Below are positions 33,342 through 41,898 of a stretch of 64,000 bases of DNA, in pieces (within the stretch, counting starts at the first letter, position 1; each line of letters begins with the position of its first letter). Below the pieces are notes generated by a model. The model did no database searches. It was not told where the DNA came from and was given only the letters and a program-made list of their open reading frames with translations. The stretch spans positions 1-64,000 of the forward strand of contig CAKULE010000005.1 of the NCBI GenBank assembly GCA_934667095.1, read 5' to 3'. Source of the stretch: an uncultured Oscillospiraceae bacterium. GTDB lineage: Bacteria > Bacillota > Clostridia > Oscillospirales > Oscillospiraceae. The position numbers and the translations under genes are program-made.

Positions 33342-34457
33342 ATGAAATTAGGTATCGTGGGGCTACCCAACGTGGGCAAGTCCACCCTGTTCAACGCCAT
33401 CACCAACGCCGGTGCGGAGAGCGCCAACTACCCCTTCTGCACCATCGACCCCAACGTGGGCGTGGTGGCCGTGCCCGACAGCCGGCTGGAGTGGCTCAGC
33501 GAGTTTTACCACCCGAAAAAGACGACCCCCGCCGTGGTGGAGTTCGTGGACATCGCCGGCCTGGTGAAGGGGGCCAGCAAGGGCGCCGGTCTGGGCAACA
33601 AGTTCCTGGCCAACATCCGGGAGTGCGCCGCCATCGTCCACGTGGTGCGCTGCTTTGACGATGAGAATATCATGCACGTGGTGGCCGACGCAAGTACCAA
33701 CGTCCCAGTGGACCCGCTGGGGGACATCGACACCATCGATCTGGAGCTGATCATGGCTGACGTGGAGATGGCCGAGCGCCGTATCGACAAGGCCCAGAAG
33801 GCTGCCAAGGCGGACAAGAAGTACTTCCACGAGGCCGAGGTGTTCGAGGGCCTGCGGGACTGGCTGAACGACGGCAAGTCCGCCCGCACTTTTCTGGCCG
33901 AGCTGGACGAGGACGATGCTGCCACCCTGCGCACGGCGGAGCTGCTGTCCCTCAAGCCGGTGATCTACGCCGCCAATCTGGACGAGGACGGCTTCGCCGA
34001 TCCGGAGGGCGTTGCGTATTACCAGCAGGTGGCCCAGCGGGCGGCGGCGGAGGGCGCCCAGGTCATCCCCGTCTGCGCCAAGCTGGAGGCCGAGATCGCT
34101 GAGCTGGACCCGGAGGAGAAGGCTGTCTTTCTGGAGGAACTGGGCATCGCCCAGTCCGGCCTGGACCGGCTGATCCAGGCCAGCTACGAGTTGCTGGGCC
34201 TGATCTCTTTCCTCACCGCCGGCGAGGATGAGTGCCGGGCGTGGACCATCGTCCGGGGCACCAAGGCACCCCAGGCCGCGGGCAAGATCCACTCCGACTT
34301 CGAGCGGGGCTTCATCCGGGCCGAGACGGTGGCCTTCGAGGACCTGAAGACCTGCGGTTCCATGGCCGCCGCCCGGGAGAAGGGCCTCATTCGGTCCGAG
34401 GGCAAGGAGTACGTGGTCAGGGATGGGGACATCATCCTCTTCCGGTTTAACGTGTAA
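33342..34457 (+). CDS. ychF: Ribosome-binding ATPase YchF
   Basis: About 371 residues from ATG 33342. GIVGLPNVGKSTLFNAIT is the P-loop; the G4-like NLDED replaces the NKxD of true GTPases, as in YchF, which prefers ATP. VDIAGLVKGASKGAGLGNKFLANIRE and the C-terminal TGS domain (RGTKAPQAAGKIHSDFERGFIRAE) are complete. The broken integrase ends just upstream, so the element had inserted next to this gene. Confidence 0.95.
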   Translation: MKLGIVGLPNVGKSTLFNAITNAGAESANYPFCTIDPNVGVVAVPDSRLEWLSEFYHPKKTTPAVVEFVDIAGLVKGASKGAGLGNKFLANIRECAAIVHVVRCFDDENIMHVVADASTNVPVDPLGDIDTIDLELIMADVEMAERRIDKAQKAAKADKKYFHEAEVFEGLRDWLNDGKSARTFLAELDEDDAATLRTAELLSLKPVIYAANLDEDGFADPEGVAYYQQVAQRAAAEGAQVIPVCAKLEAEIAELDPEEKAVFLEELGIAQSGLDRLIQASYELLGLISFLTAGEDECRAWTIVRGTKAPQAAGKIHSDFERGFIRAETVAFEDLKTCGSMAAAREKGLIRSEGKEYVVRDGDIILFRFNV

Positions 34458-34463
34458 AGTAAA

Positions 34464-34573
34464 ACAGCCGCGGCAGAGCACCTGCTGCGGCTGTCCTTTT
34501 GACAAATTTAATGTGCCTGTACCGGCACAAAAACAACTCCTGCCCACGAGGATGGGCAGGAGCTTTATTTTTC
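34464..34573. terminator. Two hairpins between convergent ychF and dut
   Basis: ACAGCCGCGGCAG pairs with CTGCTGCGGCTGT (34464-34494), followed by CCTTTT. A second hairpin, CTCCTGCCCA with TGGGCAGGAG (34537-34562), is followed by CTTTATTTTT. Confidence 0.85.
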
Positions 34574-34585
34574 TCAATGCGGCCC

Positions 34586-35029
34586 TTACTTCATCCCGGT
34601 GGAGCCGAACCCGCCGTCCCCGCGGATGGTATCGTCCAGCTCGTCGGCTATCTGGAACTCCGCCGTCAGATAGGGGGCGATGATCAGCTGGGCAATGCGG
34701 TCGCCGCTCTGGACGGTGCGGACCACGCCGCTGTGGTTGTGGAGGGGCACCATCAGCTCCCCACGGTAGTCGGAGTCGATGACGCCCACCTTGTTGGCGG
34801 GGGCCAGGCCCTGCTTGGTGGCCAGCCCGGAGCGGGCGTATACCAGGCCTACGTAGCCCCTGGGGATGGCCAGCGCCAGCCCGGTGTGGAGCATGGCCGT
34901 CTCGCCGGGGGCGATGTTCACGGGGGCGTCGGTCAGGGCGTAGAGATCGGCCCCGGCGGCGTCGGCAGAGCCATAGGCCGGTGCCTTGGCCCGGGGGTCC
35001 AGTAGCTTGATGGATACAGGTTCGGTCAT
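34586..35029 (-). CDS. dut: dUTP diphosphatase
   Basis: 147 residues from ATG 35029 (MTEPVSIKLLDPRAKAPAYG), with AAGGAGGG upstream. The five dUTPase motifs are in order: GADLYALTD, ARSGLATKQGL, GVIDSDYRGELMVPLHNHS, GDRIAQLII and the C-terminal glycine-rich RGDGGFGSTG. It hydrolyses dUTP to dUMP, keeping uracil out of DNA. Confidence 0.95.
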   Translation of the reverse strand: MTEPVSIKLLDPRAKAPAYGSADAAGADLYALTDAPVNIAPGETAMLHTGLALAIPRGYVGLVYARSGLATKQGLAPANKVGVIDSDYRGELMVPLHNHSGVVRTVQSGDRIAQLIIAPYLTAEFQIADELDDTIRGDGGFGSTGMK

Positions 35030-35058
35030 GGAAGTCCCTCCTTGCATACAATGTGTCG

Positions 35059-35087
35059 ATTTTACCATCCTGGACCGCCAAAGTAAA
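35059..35087 (-). promoter_or_regulatory. SigA promoter of dut
   Basis: On the minus strand TTTACT (35082-35087), 17 bp, TAAAAT (35059-35064). Confidence 0.65.
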
Positions 35088-35099
35088 TAGAACGAGCGT

Positions 35100-35128
35100 T
35101 TGACTTCTGAATGAGGAGGGTGTATACT
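35100..35128 (+). promoter_or_regulatory. SigA promoter of dinB
   Basis: TTGACT (35100-35105), 17 bp, TATACT (35123-35128), 31 bp before the dinB ATG. No clear LexA box is seen. Confidence 0.75.
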
Positions 35129-35158
35129 AAAGAAAATGTGAGGAAGGGGGAGCGATCC

Positions 35159-36382
35159 ATGGACCGGGTAATCTTTCACTGCGACTGCAACAGCTTTTAT
35201 GCCTCGGTGGAACTGCTCTCCCATCCGGAGCTGCGGGAGCGGCCGGTGGCAGTGTGCGGCGACCCCGCCAGCCGCCACGGCATTATCCTCGCCAAGAACG
35301 AGGCGGCCAAGACCTTCGGCGTCAAGACGGCGGAGACCATCTGGCAGGCCCGGCAGAAGTGCCCGGAGCTGGTGTTGCTGCCCTCCCACCACCGGCTGTA
35401 TGAGGAATATTCCAAAAAGGTGAACGCCATTTACGAGCGGTTCACCGATCTCATCGAGCCCTTTGGCATCGACGAGAGCTGGCTGGACGTCACGGGTACC
35501 CTCCACCTCTTCGGCGGGGACCCCCGGGCCTTGGCTGACCGCATCCGGGCCGAGGTGAAGGGGGAACTGGGACTGACGGTGTCGGTGGGGGTGTCCTTCA
35601 ACAAGGTGTTTGCCAAGCTGGGCAGCGATTATAAAAAACCGGACGCCACCACGGTCATCACCGTGGAGGACATCCCCACCATCGTCTGGCCTCTGCCGGT
35701 GACCGACCTCCTGTTTGTGGGCCGGGCGGCGGCGGGGGTGCTGCGGCAGTACGGCGTGGAGACCATTGGCCAGCTGGCCGCCTTTGACCGGGACGCCCTT
35801 GTCACTCTGTTGGGCAAGCAGGGTGGGCAGCTGTGGGCCTATGCCAATGGGCTGGAGAACAGCCCCGTGGCCCCGGCGGGGCAGTACGTGCCCCCCAAGT
35901 CCGTGGGCAACGGCTTCACCTTCCCCCGGAACCTTACCACCCGGGACGAGGTCCACCGGGGCTTGGCTGTCCTGTGCGATGAGGTAGCCGCCCGTCTGCG
36001 GAAGGACGGGCTGAAGGCGTCCACCCTTCAGGTGGTCATCCGGGACCCGGCCTTCCGCGACCTGTGCCGCCAGCGGCCCCTGAAGGCCCCCACCTATCTG
36101 GCCCGGGAGCTCACCGCCGCCGCGGCGGACATCGTGGCCCAGAGCTGGGGCGGCGGGCCCATCCGGGCCCTGACAGTGACGGCTCAGAACCTGGTCCCAG
36201 AGGACGAGGCGGCGGACCAGCTGGGCCTTTTCGACGCCCAGACCCCCGCCCGGCGGGACCGGCAGGAAAAGCTGGAGCACACCATAGACGCCATCCGGGC
36301 CCGGTACGGGCAGAGCGCCCTGCGCTCCGGCGCGGCGGCCCCGCCCCCGGAGTCGGAAGAGGACGGCCCGGTGCCTTTCTGA
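35159..36382 (+). CDS. dinB: DNA polymerase IV (Y-family)
   Basis: About 407 residues from ATG 35159 (MDRVIFHCDCNSFYASVEL), after GGAAGGGGG. Catalytic acidic residues in FHCDCNSFYAS and GIDESWLDVT, fingers YxxxR-type CGDPASRHGIILAKN, HhH region, and little-finger domain. Translesion synthesis. The C-terminus after residue 380 is an acidic Pro-rich tail ending DGPVPF; a beta-clamp motif QLGLFD is just before it. Confidence 0.93.
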   Translation: MDRVIFHCDCNSFYASVELLSHPELRERPVAVCGDPASRHGIILAKNEAAKTFGVKTAETIWQARQKCPELVLLPSHHRLYEEYSKKVNAIYERFTDLIEPFGIDESWLDVTGTLHLFGGDPRALADRIRAEVKGELGLTVSVGVSFNKVFAKLGSDYKKPDATTVITVEDIPTIVWPLPVTDLLFVGRAAAGVLRQYGVETIGQLAAFDRDALVTLLGKQGGQLWAYANGLENSPVAPAGQYVPPKSVGNGFTFPRNLTTRDEVHRGLAVLCDEVAARLRKDGLKASTLQVVIRDPAFRDLCRQRPLKAPTYLARELTAAAADIVAQSWGGGPIRALTVTAQNLVPEDEAADQLGLFDAQTPARRDRQEKLEHTIDAIRARYGQSALRSGAAAPPPESEEDGPVPF

Positions 36383-36458
36383 GCTCCGGCCGCTCATATT
36401 GTCCCCATTGCAGGCATATACATCTCTCAGGACGCAAGGAGCAGGGAGTTGTTGCCAT

Positions 36459-36707
36459 GTGAAAGGGAACATTGAGGAGCGGGCCGTGGCACTGGCCCAG
36501 TACATTATAGAGCATCGGGCCACCGTGCGGGCTGCCGCCAGCAAATTCGGTATCAGTAAGAGCACGGTCCACAAGGATTTGTCCGAAAGATTGCCGTGGC
36601 TGAATCAGACGCTCTACCGGGAGGCCAAGGCCATTCTGGAGGAGAATAAGGCGGAGCGGCATATACGGGGCGGCATCGCCACACGGAAAAAATACAAAGG
36701 GGAATGA
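36459..36707 (+). CDS. spoIIID: Sporulation transcriptional regulator SpoIIID
   Basis: 82 residues from GTG 36459 with AGGGAG upstream. ERAVALAQYIIEHRATVRAA and FGISKSTVHKDLSERLPWLN form the helix-turn-helix of SpoIIID, and HIRGGIATRKKYK is the conserved basic C-terminal helix. It regulates mother-cell genes during sporulation, so the host belongs to a spore-forming lineage. Confidence 0.93.
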   Translation: MKGNIEERAVALAQYIIEHRATVRAAASKFGISKSTVHKDLSERLPWLNQTLYREAKAILEENKAERHIRGGIATRKKYKGE

Positions 36708-36746
36708 AAAAAGCCCATGACAGGCGGGACCTGCCATGGGCTTTTT
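36707..36746. terminator. Bidirectional terminator between spoIIID and the MATE gene
   Basis: AAAAAAGCCCATGACAGG pairs with CCTGCCATGGGCTTTTT with one mismatch; A- and T-runs lie at both ends. Confidence 0.85.
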
Positions 36747-36767
36747 CTGTTGTGTGCGGAGCCTGCG

Positions 36768-38150
36768 TCACTGGCTGGCCACGGTGATGTCGTTGATCCA
36801 CTTGCCGCTGCGGAAGCGGATGAGGCCGAGGATGGACTTGATGACGTTTTCGCTCATCATGGCCAGATAGACCCAGAGAATGTCGGCCTTCACCACCAGC
36901 CCCAGAATGGCTGCCAGCGGGATGGCTGCCACCCACAGGGGCAGCAGGTCGATGATCGTGGCCATGCGCACGTCTCCGCCGCCCCGGAGGACGCCCACGA
37001 TGTTGGTGGTATCAAAGGACCGCAGGGGCATGAAGCAGAACTGGATGGTGAGCATCAGCGTGCAGATGCGCCCTGCCCCGGCGGACAACTTGAACAGCGG
37101 GTAGAGCACCGGGATGAACAGCAGATGGAGCACGCCCATGAACAGCGCTCCCGCCGCCGCGCCGAAGAGCACCGCCAGCAGGTCCAGCAGCGCCCCCAGC
37201 CGGTAGACCTGATCCATGTGGCCGGAGCCGATCTCCTGCCCGATGAAAATGGCGGTGGTGCCGGCGATGGCGAACACGCCCACGGTGCACAGGTTGGTGA
37301 TGTTGCCTGCAATGGCGTAGGCGGCCAGAATTTCCTGCGAGCCCTGCATGTGCCCCATGATGGTGGGGAACAGGGAGGTGCCGAGGCCCCAGAAGGTCTC
37401 ATTGCACACCACGGGAGTGGCGAAGCGGATGAAGCGCTTGGTCATGTCCTTGCCGGGTTTCAGCAGCAAGGCGGGTCTGATGCGGAACTTCTTGTCCCGG
37501 ATGGCCCACACCACCATCACGGTGAAGGACAGAACCCGGGCCAGCAGGGTGGCCAGCGCCGCGCCCGTCACGCCCAGCCGGGGCGCGCCCAGATTGCCGA
37601 AGATGAACACCCAGTTGAGGAAGGTGTTGGCCGCCATGGACACGCACAGGATGTACAGCCCCCGGCGGGGGTTGCCCATGGACCGGTGGGCCCCCACGTA
37701 GACCTGCACGAAGCTGTCGAAAAAGTAGCTCCAGCCCACGATGCGGGCGTAGTCGGCGGCGATGTCGATGACGGCGGCGTCGTTGCCGAAAAGGGACATG
37801 AACTGATGAGGCAGCAGGCCCATGATGAGGGCGAAGGCCAGTGTGATGGCGCCTGCCACGTACATGCCGATGCCCAGCACCCGGTTGATGGCGTCGTGGT
37901 CCCTCTTGCCGGCGTACTGGCTGGTGAGGACGGAGGAGCCGCTCTGGATGCCGAAGCACATCAGCTGGATGACGAACACCGGGATATTGGCCAGGGTGAC
38001 CCCGGCCAGCGGGCCCTCGCCCAGCACGCCCACCATGAAGGTGTCCACAAGGCCGAGGGAGTTGGTGATGATATTCTGGAACAGGATAGGGAGGGCCAGA
38101 GCGATGAGCTTTTTGTAGAACCCGGGCTCCCGTTTGAACAGACCGCGCAT
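36768..38150 (-). CDS. MATE family efflux transporter
   Basis: 460 residues with 12 predicted membrane segments in two related halves. IALALPILFQNIITNSLGLVDTFMVGVLGE is the N-terminal MATE pattern, repeated in the second half (ATPVVCNETFWGLGTSLFPTIMGHMQ). Na+- or H+-driven export of cationic compounds; the substrate cannot be predicted. AAGGAG precedes the ATG. Confidence 0.9.
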   Translation of the reverse strand: MRGLFKREPGFYKKLIALALPILFQNIITNSLGLVDTFMVGVLGEGPLAGVTLANIPVFVIQLMCFGIQSGSSVLTSQYAGKRDHDAINRVLGIGMYVAGAITLAFALIMGLLPHQFMSLFGNDAAVIDIAADYARIVGWSYFFDSFVQVYVGAHRSMGNPRRGLYILCVSMAANTFLNWVFIFGNLGAPRLGVTGAALATLLARVLSFTVMVVWAIRDKKFRIRPALLLKPGKDMTKRFIRFATPVVCNETFWGLGTSLFPTIMGHMQGSQEILAAYAIAGNITNLCTVGVFAIAGTTAIFIGQEIGSGHMDQVYRLGALLDLLAVLFGAAAGALFMGVLHLLFIPVLYPLFKLSAGAGRICTLMLTIQFCFMPLRSFDTTNIVGVLRGGGDVRMATIIDLLPLWVAAIPLAAILGLVVKADILWVYLAMMSENVIKSILGLIRFRSGKWINDITVASQ

Positions 38151-38173
38151 AGAACGATGCTCCTTATCAGAAA

Positions 38174-39310
38174 TTAAGAGAGGGTGGTGAACAGGGTGCG
38201 GCTGGCCTCCGTCAGGGCAGCCACCAGCCGGTCGGCCTCCTCCCGGGTGGAATCGGGGGAGAAGGACAGCCGCAGCGCCCCGTCCAGCCAGGGCTTGGGC
38301 AGGCCGAGGGCGGCGAATACGTGGCTGGGCTTGCCCCGGTGGCAGGCGGAGCCGGAGGAGATGCAGATCCCCTGATCCCCCAGCACCCGGACGATGACCT
38401 CGCTCTTGTACCCCGGCAGGGTGACGGCGCAGATGTGGGGCACGTCCCCGGCGGAGATGACCCGCAGGGCGGGGATGGCGGCCTGAAGGCGCTCCAGCGT
38501 GTAGCGCTTGATGGCGGCGGTGCGTTCCTGCCGGCCGGCATCGGCAGACAGGGCGGCGCAGGCGGCGGCGAAGCCGGCGATCTGGGCCGTGGCTTCGGTG
38601 CCGGAGCGGAGACCCTCCTCCTGCCCGCCGCCGGTGAGCAGGGGCTTCAGCTTCACGCCCTGCCGGATGTAGAGGGCGCCTATCCCCTTGGGGGCGCCCA
38701 CCTTGTGGCCGCTGACGGCGACAAGGTCCGCCCCGAGGCTCTTCAGCGTGCCGGGGACCTTCAGAAAGCCCTGCACCGCGTCGCAGTGGAAGAGGATGCC
38801 CTTGTCATAGGCCTTCACCAGCCTGACGCACTCCGCCACCGGCAGGAGAGAGCCCACCTCGTTGTTCACCAGCATCATGGACACCAGTACGGTGTCGGGC
38901 CGGAGGGCGGCCCGGAGGTCTTCCGGGTCGATGTGCCCGGCCCTGTCGGGCTTCAGATAGGTGACGTCATACCCCTGTGCGGCCAGATCCTTACAGGTCT
39001 CCAGCACGGCGGCGTGCTCGATGGCGGTGGTGATGATGTGCTTTCCCTTCCGGCGGCCCAGCTCGGCCCCCCGGCGGATGGCCCAGTTGTCCCCCTCGGT
39101 GCCGCAGGAGGTGAAGAACACCTCGCCGGGGCCGCAGCCCATGGCGGCGGCCACCTGCGCCCGGTAGCCCTTCACCCGCAGGGCGGCCTCCCGCCCGAGG
39201 GGATAGCGGGAGGAGGGATTGCCGAAGCGGCACAGCTCCTCCGCCACGGCGGCGGCGGCCTCCGGCCGGACGGGCCCGGTGGCGGCGTAATCAAAATAGG
39301 TGAGCTCCAT
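38174..39310 (-). CDS. Cysteine desulfurase, NifS/IscS-like
   Basis: 378 residues. PLP-binding Lys in SGHKVGAPKGIGALYI, ITTAIEHAAVLETC, and the catalytic Cys in SSGSACHRGKPSHVFAALG. It removes sulfur from cysteine for cluster or thio-nucleoside synthesis. It stands alone without an IscU/NifU neighbour, so the acceptor is not shown. SigA promoter at 39341-39369. Confidence 0.92.
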   Translation of the reverse strand: MELTYFDYAATGPVRPEAAAAVAEELCRFGNPSSRYPLGREAALRVKGYRAQVAAAMGCGPGEVFFTSCGTEGDNWAIRRGAELGRRKGKHIITTAIEHAAVLETCKDLAAQGYDVTYLKPDRAGHIDPEDLRAALRPDTVLVSMMLVNNEVGSLLPVAECVRLVKAYDKGILFHCDAVQGFLKVPGTLKSLGADLVAVSGHKVGAPKGIGALYIRQGVKLKPLLTGGGQEEGLRSGTEATAQIAGFAAACAALSADAGRQERTAAIKRYTLERLQAAIPALRVISAGDVPHICAVTLPGYKSEVIVRVLGDQGICISSGSACHRGKPSHVFAALGLPKPWLDGALRLSFSPDSTREEADRLVAALTEASRTLFTTLS

Positions 39311-39340
39311 AGCTGGGCCTCCTTCAAAGTCAGTTCCTCT

Positions 39341-39369
39341 ATCTTAATCGTCAGCCGACGGAAAGTCAA
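39341..39369 (-). promoter_or_regulatory. SigA promoter of the cysteine desulfurase gene
   Basis: On the minus strand TTGACT (39364-39369), 17 bp, TAAGAT (39341-39346). Confidence 0.65.
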
Positions 39370-39388
39370 CTGGAAAGCAGGGGAAGGG

Positions 39389-39417
39389 TTGACTTTATGC
39401 CCAAAATCTTCTATGAT
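39389..39417 (+). promoter_or_regulatory. SigA promoter of the small membrane protein gene
   Basis: TTGACT (39389-39394), 17 bp, TATGAT (39412-39417), divergent from the previous promoter and 31 bp before the next ATG. Confidence 0.7.
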
Positions 39418-39448
39418 TAAGTCGATTATATGAGAGGGAGGAACCGAG

Positions 39449-39664
39449 ATGAAAAAAACAAGCCTAATTAGCATTGGAGCCGCCATTTTAGGACTGATCC
39501 TTTTGATCGTGGGGATTTCACAGAACAATAGCATTCAGGCACAGCTGGCCTCGCTTTTTGGCAGCGGGAAGGTGAACCCCGGAACACCATGGATCGTGAT
39601 TGGGATCATTTTGATTTTGGGTGCAGCTGTATTCTTTGTGATTAATAAAAAGAAGAATATTTGA
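39449..39664 (+). CDS. Small two-TM membrane protein (DUF3185-like)
   Basis: 71 residues: a first hydrophobic segment (SIGAAILGLILLIVGIS), a short outside loop with NNSIQAQLASLFGSG, a second segment (PWIVIGIILILGAAVFFVI) and a basic end KKKN. The layout resembles the DUF3185 group of small membrane proteins; I do not know a function. GAGGGAGG is before the ATG. Confidence 0.65.
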   Translation: MKKTSLISIGAAILGLILLIVGISQNNSIQAQLASLFGSGKVNPGTPWIVIGIILILGAAVFFVINKKKNI

Positions 39665-39669
39665 GAAGC

Positions 39670-39716
39670 AGTGTAGCATCAAGGCGCTTGACTTTTAGGC
39701 GCCTTGATGCTACACT
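39670..39716 (+). promoter_or_regulatory. SigA promoter of the thrS leader embedded in an 18-bp perfect inverted repeat
   Basis: Arms AGTGTAGCATCAAGGCGC (39670-39687) and its exact complement (39699-39716). The loop supplies the -35 TTGACT (39688-39693) and the second arm ends in the -10 TACACT (39711-39716), 17 bp apart. The same hairpin may terminate the upstream gene, although it has no T-run. Confidence 0.7.
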
Positions 39717-39721
39717 ATTTG

Positions 39722-40047
39722 CGAAAATCGCGATGACGGAGACGAGACCGCACAGCGGCGCACAGAGAGGGACGCATTTGGTGGAAGCGCCCCGCGCAGG
39801 CAGCGGTTGGTACCACTCCCGAGCAGTCTGCGAGGAGCAGACCGGGTCCGCCCGATACAGCGGTCACGAGCGACGGCCATGGGCCGTAAGCAGGGTGGAA
39901 CCGTGGGTAGAAGCGTTTGAGCCGCCGAACAGGCACGGATGGACCGAAGCGAGGGCGAGAGCTCCAGCCGGAGGGAAGCCGCGCGCAGCGAACAGGCGAA
40001 ACGTGACATCAACTCACCCCTGATCCAGAATCGGGGGTGTTTTTTTG
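39722..40047 (+). ncRNA. T-box leader (threonine) of thrS
   Basis: Elements in order: GATGACGGAGACGAG near the start, the AGAGAGGGA/GGTGGAAGCG region of stem I, a candidate specifier ACC (threonine) in GTACCACTCCCGAG at about 39811-39824, the conserved T-box AGGGTGGAACCGTG (39892-39905), and a terminator CACCCC/GGGGGTG with seven T (40015-40047). Uncharged tRNA-Thr would favour the antiterminator and switch on thrS. Confidence 0.88.
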
Positions 40048-40073
40048 CGCCCTCATACAAGGAGGAACTACAA

Positions 40074-41828
40074 ATGTCCGAAGAGAATCTGTACACGTTT
40101 GAAAACGAGGAGTACCGCCAGACCTACTGGCATACCTGCTCCCACGTGATGGCTCAGGCCGTGAAGCGCCTGTGGCCCGAGGTGAAGCTGGCCATCGGCC
40201 CCTCCATCAAGGAGGGCTGGTATTACGACATGGACGCCCCCTTTGCCTTCACGCCCGAGCACATGGAGCAGATCGAGGCCGAGATGCGCAAGATCTGCAA
40301 GGAGAAGCTGAAGCTGGAGCGCTTTGAGCTGCCCCGGGAGGAGGCCATCAAGTTCATGGAGGAAAAGGGTGAGCCCTATAAGGTGGAGCTCATTCAGGAT
40401 CTGCCGGAGGATGCCCACATCTCCTTCTACAAGCAGGGTGAGTTCACTGACCTGTGCGCCGGCCCCCATCTGGACTCCACCGGCCGCATCAAGGGCAACG
40501 CCATCAAGCTGCTGGCCTGCAACGCCGCCTACTGGCGGGGCGACTCCAACCGGCAGACCCTCCAACGCATCTACGGCATCGCCTTCCCCAAGAAGGAGGA
40601 ACTGGACGCCTATCTGGAGCGCATCGAGGAAGCCAAGCGCCGAGACCACCGAAAGCTGGGCAAGGAACTGGGTCTGTTCATGCTGCGGGACGAGGGCCCC
40701 GGCTTTCCCTTCTTCCTGCCCAAGGGCATGGTGCTAAAGAACACCCTCATCGACTACTGGCGTCAGGTCCACAAGAAGTACGGCTATGTGGAGATCTCCA
40801 CTCCCATGATCCTCAACCGTGCCCTGTGGGAGCGCAGCGGCCACTGGGACCACTATAAAGAGAATATGTACACCACCGTCATCGATGGGGAGGACTACGC
40901 CATCAAGCCCATGAACTGCCCCGGCGGCATGCTGGTCTACGCCAGCGAGCCCCACTCCTACCGCGACCTGCCCCTGAGGGTGGGCGAGCTGGGCCTGGTC
41001 CACCGGCACGAGCTGTCCGGCGCGCTCCACGGCCTGTTCCGTGTCCGCTGCTTCACTCAGGACGACGCCCATATCTTCATGACCTGGGACCAGATGAAGG
41101 ACGAGATCAAGAACGTGGTCCGCCTGTTTGACGAGGTGTACTCCGTCTTCGGCCTCAGCTATCAGATCGAGCTGTCCACCATGCCCGACGACCACATCGG
41201 CGACGAGAAGGACTGGAAGTTTGCTGAGGAGACTCTGGCCGAGGCCATTGGCGAGCTGGGCAAGGACTATATCGTCAACGCCGGCGACGGTGCCTTCTAC
41301 GGCCCCAAGCTGGACTTCCATCTGGCGGACTCTCTGGGCCGCACCTGGCAGTGCGGCACCATCCAGCTGGATATGCAGCTGCCCGAGCGGTTCGAACTGG
41401 AGTACACTGGCGAGGACGGCCAGAAGCACCGACCCGTCATGATCCACCGGGTGGTGCTGGGCTCCATCGAGCGGTTCATTGGCGTGATTACCGAGCATTT
41501 TGCCGGAGCCTTCCCCACCTGGCTGACCCCCGTGCAGGTGAAGATCCTGCCCATCACCGACCGGGCGGGCGACTACGCCAAGGAGCTCTCCGCCGCGCTG
41601 GATGCCAGGGGCTTCCGCGTGGAGGTGGACGACCGCAACGAGAAGATCGGCAAGAAGATCCGCGAGGCCACGCTGGAGAAGGTCCCCTACATGCTGGTGG
41701 TGGGCGACCGGGACGTGGAGAACAAGACCGTCTCCGTCCGTACCCGCGGCGGTGAGGATCTGGGCGCCATGAGCCCCGAGGGCTTCATGGACCTGCTGGC
41801 CGACGAGGTTGCTACCAAGAAGCGCTGA
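40074..41828 (+). CDS. thrS: Threonyl-tRNA synthetase lacking the TGS domain
   Basis: 584 residues from ATG 40074, with AAGGAGGA before it. It begins directly in the N2 editing domain (HTCSHVMAQAVKRL, zinc-like HxxxH), so the N-terminal TGS domain of full-length ThrRS (about 640 residues) is absent, as in some clostridia. Class II core: motif 2 region GELGLVHRHELSGALHGLFRVRCFTQDD, Zn-site CPGGM, motif 3 GSIERFIGVI, then the anticodon-binding domain. Regulated by the T-box leader. Confidence 0.95.
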   Translation: MSEENLYTFENEEYRQTYWHTCSHVMAQAVKRLWPEVKLAIGPSIKEGWYYDMDAPFAFTPEHMEQIEAEMRKICKEKLKLERFELPREEAIKFMEEKGEPYKVELIQDLPEDAHISFYKQGEFTDLCAGPHLDSTGRIKGNAIKLLACNAAYWRGDSNRQTLQRIYGIAFPKKEELDAYLERIEEAKRRDHRKLGKELGLFMLRDEGPGFPFFLPKGMVLKNTLIDYWRQVHKKYGYVEISTPMILNRALWERSGHWDHYKENMYTTVIDGEDYAIKPMNCPGGMLVYASEPHSYRDLPLRVGELGLVHRHELSGALHGLFRVRCFTQDDAHIFMTWDQMKDEIKNVVRLFDEVYSVFGLSYQIELSTMPDDHIGDEKDWKFAEETLAEAIGELGKDYIVNAGDGAFYGPKLDFHLADSLGRTWQCGTIQLDMQLPERFELEYTGEDGQKHRPVMIHRVVLGSIERFIGVITEHFAGAFPTWLTPVQVKILPITDRAGDYAKELSAALDARGFRVEVDDRNEKIGKKIREATLEKVPYMLVVGDRDVENKTVSVRTRGGEDLGAMSPEGFMDLLADEVATKKR

Positions 41829-41848
41829 GCGCATCAAACGTCAATACG

Positions 41849-41881
41849 GCCCCGCCGCAGACCTCTGCGGCGGGGCTTTTT
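41849..41881 (+). terminator. Terminator between thrS and truA
   Basis: GCCCCGCCGCAG pairs perfectly with CTGCGGCGGGGC, a 4-nt loop, then TTTTT. Confidence 0.92.
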
Positions 41882-41898
41882 ACAAAGAGGGAACGGCC

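Noticed and set aside
33363..35081. 572-codon minus-strand open frame opposite ychF
   Set aside because: It mirrors ychF codons, crosses the double terminator and overlaps dut. No domain is recognisable.
36717..38177. 486-codon plus-strand frame opposite the MATE gene
   Set aside because: Composition (His, Gly, Asp-rich repeats) is typical of antisense of membrane-protein codons; the MATE frame is clear.
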